Assembly (NCBI RefSeq): GCF_001456935.1
Contig: NZ_KQ758482.1
Span: 248,001 to 312,000, forward strand
Reading direction: 5' to 3'
Length of the DNA stretch: 64,000 nt
Origin: [Bacillus] enclensis
GTDB lineage: Bacteria; Bacillota; Bacilli; Bacillales; Bacillaceae_B
Shown here: one piece after another, positions 60,761 to 64,000 of the stretch
Layout: every line of letters starts with the position of its first letter
Position numbering within the stretch: position 1 is the first letter of the stretch
Position numbers and translations under genes: made by a program
The notes under the pieces: model-generated
The model's input: only the letters and a program-made list of their open reading frames with translations
Databases searched by the model: none
Told to the model about the DNA's origin: nothing

Positions 60761-60937
60761 TTAACACGAAACCGACCAATTAATTGCTAGAAAACTCTTA
60801 TCTACGAATGGTGTCTTATTGTTCTCCACGCAGGCATTTTTTGCAAAATTGAAAGAACCATAATTCAGTGCCGCAGCCAAAGTAATGCATGCTGCACAAA
60901 CAAAAGAGAACCGATTGATCTTGTTTCGCACTGACAT
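60761..60937 (-). CDS. Small exported cysteine-containing protein, paralogue 2
   Basis: A 58-residue protein, too short for many gene finders. GGGGAGGG lies 6 bases before the ATG. A hydrophobic segment (about residues 10-23) is followed by ALNYGSFNFAKNACVENNKTP and the end LAINWSVSC. It shares this whole pattern with the protein at 53441, so the two form a paralogue pair 7 kb apart. Function unknown; a signalling peptide or cell-wall protein is possible. Confidence 0.75.
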   Translation of the reverse strand: MSVRNKINRFSFVCAACITLAAALNYGSFNFAKNACVENNKTPFVDKSFLAINWSVSC

Positions 60938-61071
60938 AGTTTGCCCTCCCCATTTATGTATATATTAGATTGGGTATGCTTCTGCACTCTTATGACCTCC
61001 GGCGTTGTCTATGATAAAATCCACCTTATCACTTGAAAGGAGCAGAGCGGGACCCGCCCCCACCCTACCCC

Positions 61072-61710
61072 TTATTTTCCTTTTTTACCACGAGAAAAAA
61101 TTTTATTAAGAAAGGAGAAAATGTGTGGACTTTCGGTGGGTGCAGGGTCAGCTTGAACCTCTATGACTTCCCACGACCCATCTTTTTCAGCAGGGTCGGT
61201 TAAAAGATCTATATTAAAATGAAGGCAGTATGCGTACATATCATTGTAGTCAAAAATGCGGGAATCGTCTTCTCCCGTCCCGGCCTCACTGCCCACCATG
61301 ATCTTCTCAAATGAAAGCGGCTCACCGTATTGATCTATACCTGCATACCCTTCACCAACATTGATCCTCCGTAAAAGATTCCCCTCCTGAAAGATGGTTA
61401 AATGATAGGTGTCAACCGTACTCTGCGCCAATGCATGAATAACCATTGTGTGGAAAAAAGAAGAAAGCCTGGACGTTAATTCCTCAAGCTGTTCATAGGA
61501 ATCATGTAAAACCGTTACCCATCCATCATGCATCTCACATAAGGAAAAGTGTGTCGGGATTTCATTATGAAAGAACGAAAACGAAGAATTCTGCTTTGAG
61601 TGAACGGCGGGTATTATTCCATATTTATCCTCCAGCCAATTCACCAAAAAAGCTTTTACTTCATCTATCTCTACTGATTTAATGTGAAGTTGAAATATGT
61701 TTACTGACAT
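61072..61710 (-). CDS. Hypothetical protein, 212 aa
   Basis: I do not recognise this protein. It has a mixed alpha/beta look with a conserved-looking GWVTVLHDS stretch, an acidic middle (SEAGTGEDDSRIFDYNDMYAYC) and a basic C-terminus. AGAGGGG lies before the ATG. SMI1/immunity-like folds share the WEVIEVQ-type pattern, but this is weak. Confidence 0.55.
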   Translation of the reverse strand: MSVNIFQLHIKSVEIDEVKAFLVNWLEDKYGIIPAVHSKQNSSFSFFHNEIPTHFSLCEMHDGWVTVLHDSYEQLEELTSRLSSFFHTMVIHALAQSTVDTYHLTIFQEGNLLRRINVGEGYAGIDQYGEPLSFEKIMVGSEAGTGEDDSRIFDYNDMYAYCLHFNIDLLTDPAEKDGSWEVIEVQADPAPTESPHIFSFLNKIFSRGKKGK

Positions 61711-61810
61711 AGGTTATCCCCTCTTTAAGCCATTCAGCTGTGGTCTGTATGTATGTCCTGCGCTGCTTTACTTGGTGCGCTTATCAAAGATTTGCTTTCA
61801 CTATTGATAC

Positions 61811-61852
61811 AAAAAAAGCTGAAAGCCTGCCCATCCAACCTTCAGCTAAAAC
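61811..61852 (-). terminator. Rho-independent terminator
   Basis: AGCTGAAAG pairs with CTTCAGCT with one bulge and has a T tract on the minus strand. It ends the gene at 61856. Confidence 0.8.
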
Positions 61853-61855
61853 CAT

Positions 61856-62284
61856 TTACTCACATTCGTTACGTTCAAAATGTTCCCCTTGATTAGGCAG
61901 TCTGCCTTCGGGCGGTGTCCAAACGCTTTGGCAGATATTCTTTTCATCTACTACTGAATACGTATATGTCCATCCTTTTTCGTTTTCGAACTCCACCATC
62001 AAATGATAAGGGTTGTACTGCCTCCCGATTCGGCGGCTGATTTTCCATTCTTGACCGGGGTACTTTCTCTCAAGATAATGATTGAGTTGTTCTGTCTTCC
62101 TGGATACATGATAATCGATCCAAAAGGGTCGAAGGGCAAAGAATAACAGTATTAGTACAGTGGCAGACGATGCAGCAATGATACTCAATCTCCTTATCTT
62201 TGCCGGCAATAAAAAGGCTGTCACAAAAAGAAGAAAGATAAGAGCAGCAGACATTAACATCTCTATTACGGTTATTGGATGCAC
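61856..62284 (-). CDS. Small membrane protein, DUF3139-like
   Basis: A 142-residue protein with two membrane helices (about residues 8-27 and 33-50), then a soluble domain with YLERKYPGQEW, GRQYNPYHLMVEFENEKGWTYTYSV, a pattern like DUF3139 proteins. Starts at GTG 62284 with GGGGGATT upstream. Function unknown. Confidence 0.62.
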   Translation of the reverse strand: MHPITVIEMLMSAALIFLLFVTAFLLPAKIRRLSIIAASSATVLILLFFALRPFWIDYHVSRKTEQLNHYLERKYPGQEWKISRRIGRQYNPYHLMVEFENEKGWTYTYSVVDEKNICQSVWTPPEGRLPNQGEHFERNECE

Positions 62285-62336
62285 TGAAATCCCCCTGCCT
62301 GTATCTTTATCATCTGATCACCGTTCAGCGGTCCAT

Positions 62337-62687
62337 CTAACACTGACAAACCATCAAATGATTCCCGTCCGGATCTCTAAAATTGAACCAGTTCCCTTCA
62401 ATGCCGGTTGTGAGTTCTACGTTTTTGCTTTTCATGTATTCATAGGCTTCTTCGATATCATTGGTGTTGAAATGGAAAGGCGGTGCTTTATAGATCGTTT
62501 CCTCTGAATGGATTTTGCTGTCGAGTACGATATCCGTTCCGTTCATAGGCAGTATGTACAGGTGACCGAATAAAATCTCTCCATCTGCCGGTAATCCCAA
62601 TATGTCACAATACCAGTCGCGTGCCCTTTCAATGTCACTCACAGGAATGAAGGCAGCTCCGATTTGATTCACGATTGGTTTTGACAT
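62337..62687 (-). CDS. VOC family protein
   Basis: A 116-residue glyoxalase-fold protein from ATG 62687 (GGGGGAAA upstream). It opens VNQIGAAFIPVSDIERARDWYCDILGLP and ends NWFNFRDPDGNHLMVCQ, the standard VOC pattern. Probable metal and small-ligand binding. Confidence 0.87.
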   Translation of the reverse strand: MSKPIVNQIGAAFIPVSDIERARDWYCDILGLPADGEILFGHLYILPMNGTDIVLDSKIHSEETIYKAPPFHFNTNDIEEAYEYMKSKNVELTTGIEGNWFNFRDPDGNHLMVCQC

Positions 62688-62795
62688 CAACATTTCCCCC
62701 TTTGTTTTCCCCTTAAATTTCATTGGACTCACTACCAATTATTTCAAAATCAGGCAGCTAACTCAAGATAAATTTTACCCTGTTAAGCGTCTATA

Positions 62796-62828
62796 AAAGA
62801 AAGACGATGCCCCCCTGAGTCATCGTCT
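62796..62828 (-). terminator. Rho-independent terminator
   Basis: GACGATG pairs with CATCGTC and is followed by TTTCTTTTA on the minus strand. It ends the DUF4179 gene. Confidence 0.8.
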
Positions 62829-62849
62829 CCCTATTACTCCTTCAGCTAT

Positions 62850-64000
62850 TTATTCATCCCCCGCCGCGACCTCAACCGTAAATGGTTTCAACTCCTCAGA
62901 AGAGGCAAACGACGAGAATTCAAACTGGAGGACCGTATCTTCCAGATTAAAGTCCTGTATTTTGTTATCCCCATTCAAGTCGAATGTGGATTGGTAATGA
63001 GCAGTCGCTTGATCGACCACTTTCACTTTATTTAAAGTAATCCCATGATTTTTAGGCGGAAACGGATTGTCCGGATCTATTTTTGATACGTAATCTTTAT
63101 CAACCAGCCAGAAGGCATATCCCAGATTATGCTTGGTGACTTCCTGTTTATGATCACTAATGTTCTCCGGTAGCCCGGTGAGTTGATAATCCACGACTAC
63201 TTGATCGCCCTTCTGTTCAACATCATTGACCTGAAGCCCTAAACCAAGGCGCTCGCTTTTTAATGTGAATGACTTCTTATCCAGCAGCTGTTCTTCTCTT
63301 GGAGCTGTTATACTAATCTCCGGATAAAACGTCAGGGAAGTGATGCCGGCCTTCAGCTTGGTCATTTCTGTCCGGACGGTATTATGGTATCCCTCTTCTT
63401 GTTCCGACTCCGAGAGTATCGTTTGGTTGCCAAACCGATACACATTCCCTTTCTCATCCACCGCTTTTGAAATCCTGATGTCATCATACTTATATTGCTG
63501 CGTGGTTTCATACACAAGGGAAGACGACTCTTTTGCGGTGAGAATCTCTTTGATCCTGATGCTGGTCCCCATGTCCGGATACTCCTGCCCTTGATCAATC
63601 GCAACCGTACGATTCACATCCTGCCTGACCGGTATATCGAAGTTCCATTCTCCCTGGATTCCGTTGATATTGTGGATTGTTACGGGAAGAGTGAAATTCT
63701 CATTGAATGTTTCATGAGGATAATTCATTTTCCATTGAAAGTGGTACCCGCTCTCTACTTTCCTTATGTCGTTTGACTTTCCGTTCAGCCAGGGATCATT
63801 GTCCCCTTTATTGTTTTCAAAATTCACGTCAAAGCTGACTTCGCCTTCTTCGTTCCGCCCATTCTCAACCCCGTCGTCCACAAATCCGGTGATGGACACG
63901 ATACTTCCATCAAAGTAAGCGCTTGTCAGTTTGACCGTCACGCCATTTTTCGTAACAGCCTGATTCAGTTCGGTCACGGCATCCTGACTGGCGAGATCCA
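62850..64000 (-). CDS. DUF4179-type anti-sigma-like protein (5' end outside window)
   Basis: The frame stays open to the window edge, giving 383 visible codons and no in-frame start with a site before it, so the N-terminus is missing. The visible part is extracytoplasmic and rich in beta strands. Sequence features match the DUF4179/DUF5643 proteins that act as anti-sigma or envelope-sensing factors in Bacillus, usually next to an ECF sigma gene. The partner would lie outside the window. The C-terminus ends in VEVAAGDE. Confidence 0.8.
   Translation of the reverse strand, partial: DLASQDAVTELNQAVTKNGVTVKLTSAYFDGSIVSITGFVDDGVENGRNEEGEVSFDVNFENNKGDNDPWLNGKSNDIRKVESGYHFQWKMNYPHETFNENFTLPVTIHNINGIQGEWNFDIPVRQDVNRTVAIDQGQEYPDMGTSIRIKEILTAKESSSLVYETTQQYKYDDIRISKAVDEKGNVYRFGNQTILSESEQEEGYHNTVRTEMTKLKAGITSLTFYPEISITAPREEQLLDKKSFTLKSERLGLGLQVNDVEQKGDQVVVDYQLTGLPENISDHKQEVTKHNLGYAFWLVDKDYVSKIDPDNPFPPKNHGITLNKVKVVDQATAHYQSTFDLNGDNKIQDFNLEDTVLQFEFSSFASSEELKPFTVEVAAGDE

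Overview
The window looks like a chromosomal segment of a low-to-mid GC, Gram-positive, spore-former-type bacterium of the family Bacillaceae. Evidence: strong GGAGG-type ribosome binding sites, frequent TTG and GTG starts, PutB/PutC/PutR, TreR/TreP, a KtrB-like potassium channel protein, PadR-DUF2812 and DUF4179 genes, and a heterocycloanthracin-type bacteriocin cluster. The C30 carotenoid genes (crtP, crtN, crtQ) suggest a pigmented Bacillus or Rossellomorea-like isolate; the genus is inference. No rRNA, tRNA, CRISPR array, intact insertion sequence or prophage was seen. Most genes lie on the minus strand.

Layout. 1-6.3 kb: small exported proteins, a Nudix hydrolase, an SDR-MarR pair behind a 43-bp palindrome, an AI-2E-type permease and a CNNM/CorC transporter. 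6.3-12 kb: trehalose-type PTS permease, a divergent six-hairpin (GH63-like) glycosidase, a lipoprotein and TreR. 14.4-20.4 kb: thiazole/oxazole-modified microcin cluster (precursor, ThiF-like maturation protein, leader-binding/YcaO protein, tandem-domain SagB-type dehydrogenase). 20.8-33.8 kb: accessory single genes (DinB, serine hydrolase, nucleotidyltransferase, three Nudix or acetyltransferase genes, a frameshifted GrpB, an IS1182 remnant, an ECF sigma factor with a BtrH-like partner, signal peptidase I, TrmO). 34.2-38.3 kb: proline catabolism (putB, putC, putR). 39-44.7 kb: small enzymes, then an ECF sigma/anti-sigma/two-permease operon. 45.7-51.2 kb: C30 carotenoid genes. 51.6-64 kb: membrane proteins, KtrB-like transporter, a DAACS symporter, PadR-DUF2812, two paralogous small exported cysteine proteins and a DUF4179 protein that runs off the window.

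The most unusual signal is in the intergenic DNA. At least three unrelated families of short arrays, each built from units of 20-21 bp, are scattered between genes: family A (TTTTTGATAATA units, 4 copies, with GGTATT...AATACC ends), family B (AAAGTGG-ATGTATTTT units, 7 copies, all in one orientation and starting with TTTTCGACAAG or a close variant, in at least two cases ending in the terminator hairpin of the neighbouring gene) and family C (AATTxGAAAGAATAA units, 2 copies, exact 21-bp period). A fourth, REP-like 27-bp element with GGGTC/GACCC ends occurs 4 times. None of these is explained by the genes, and they are the best candidates for something undescribed. Gene functions are assigned from remembered family features and visible motifs; no database search was run.
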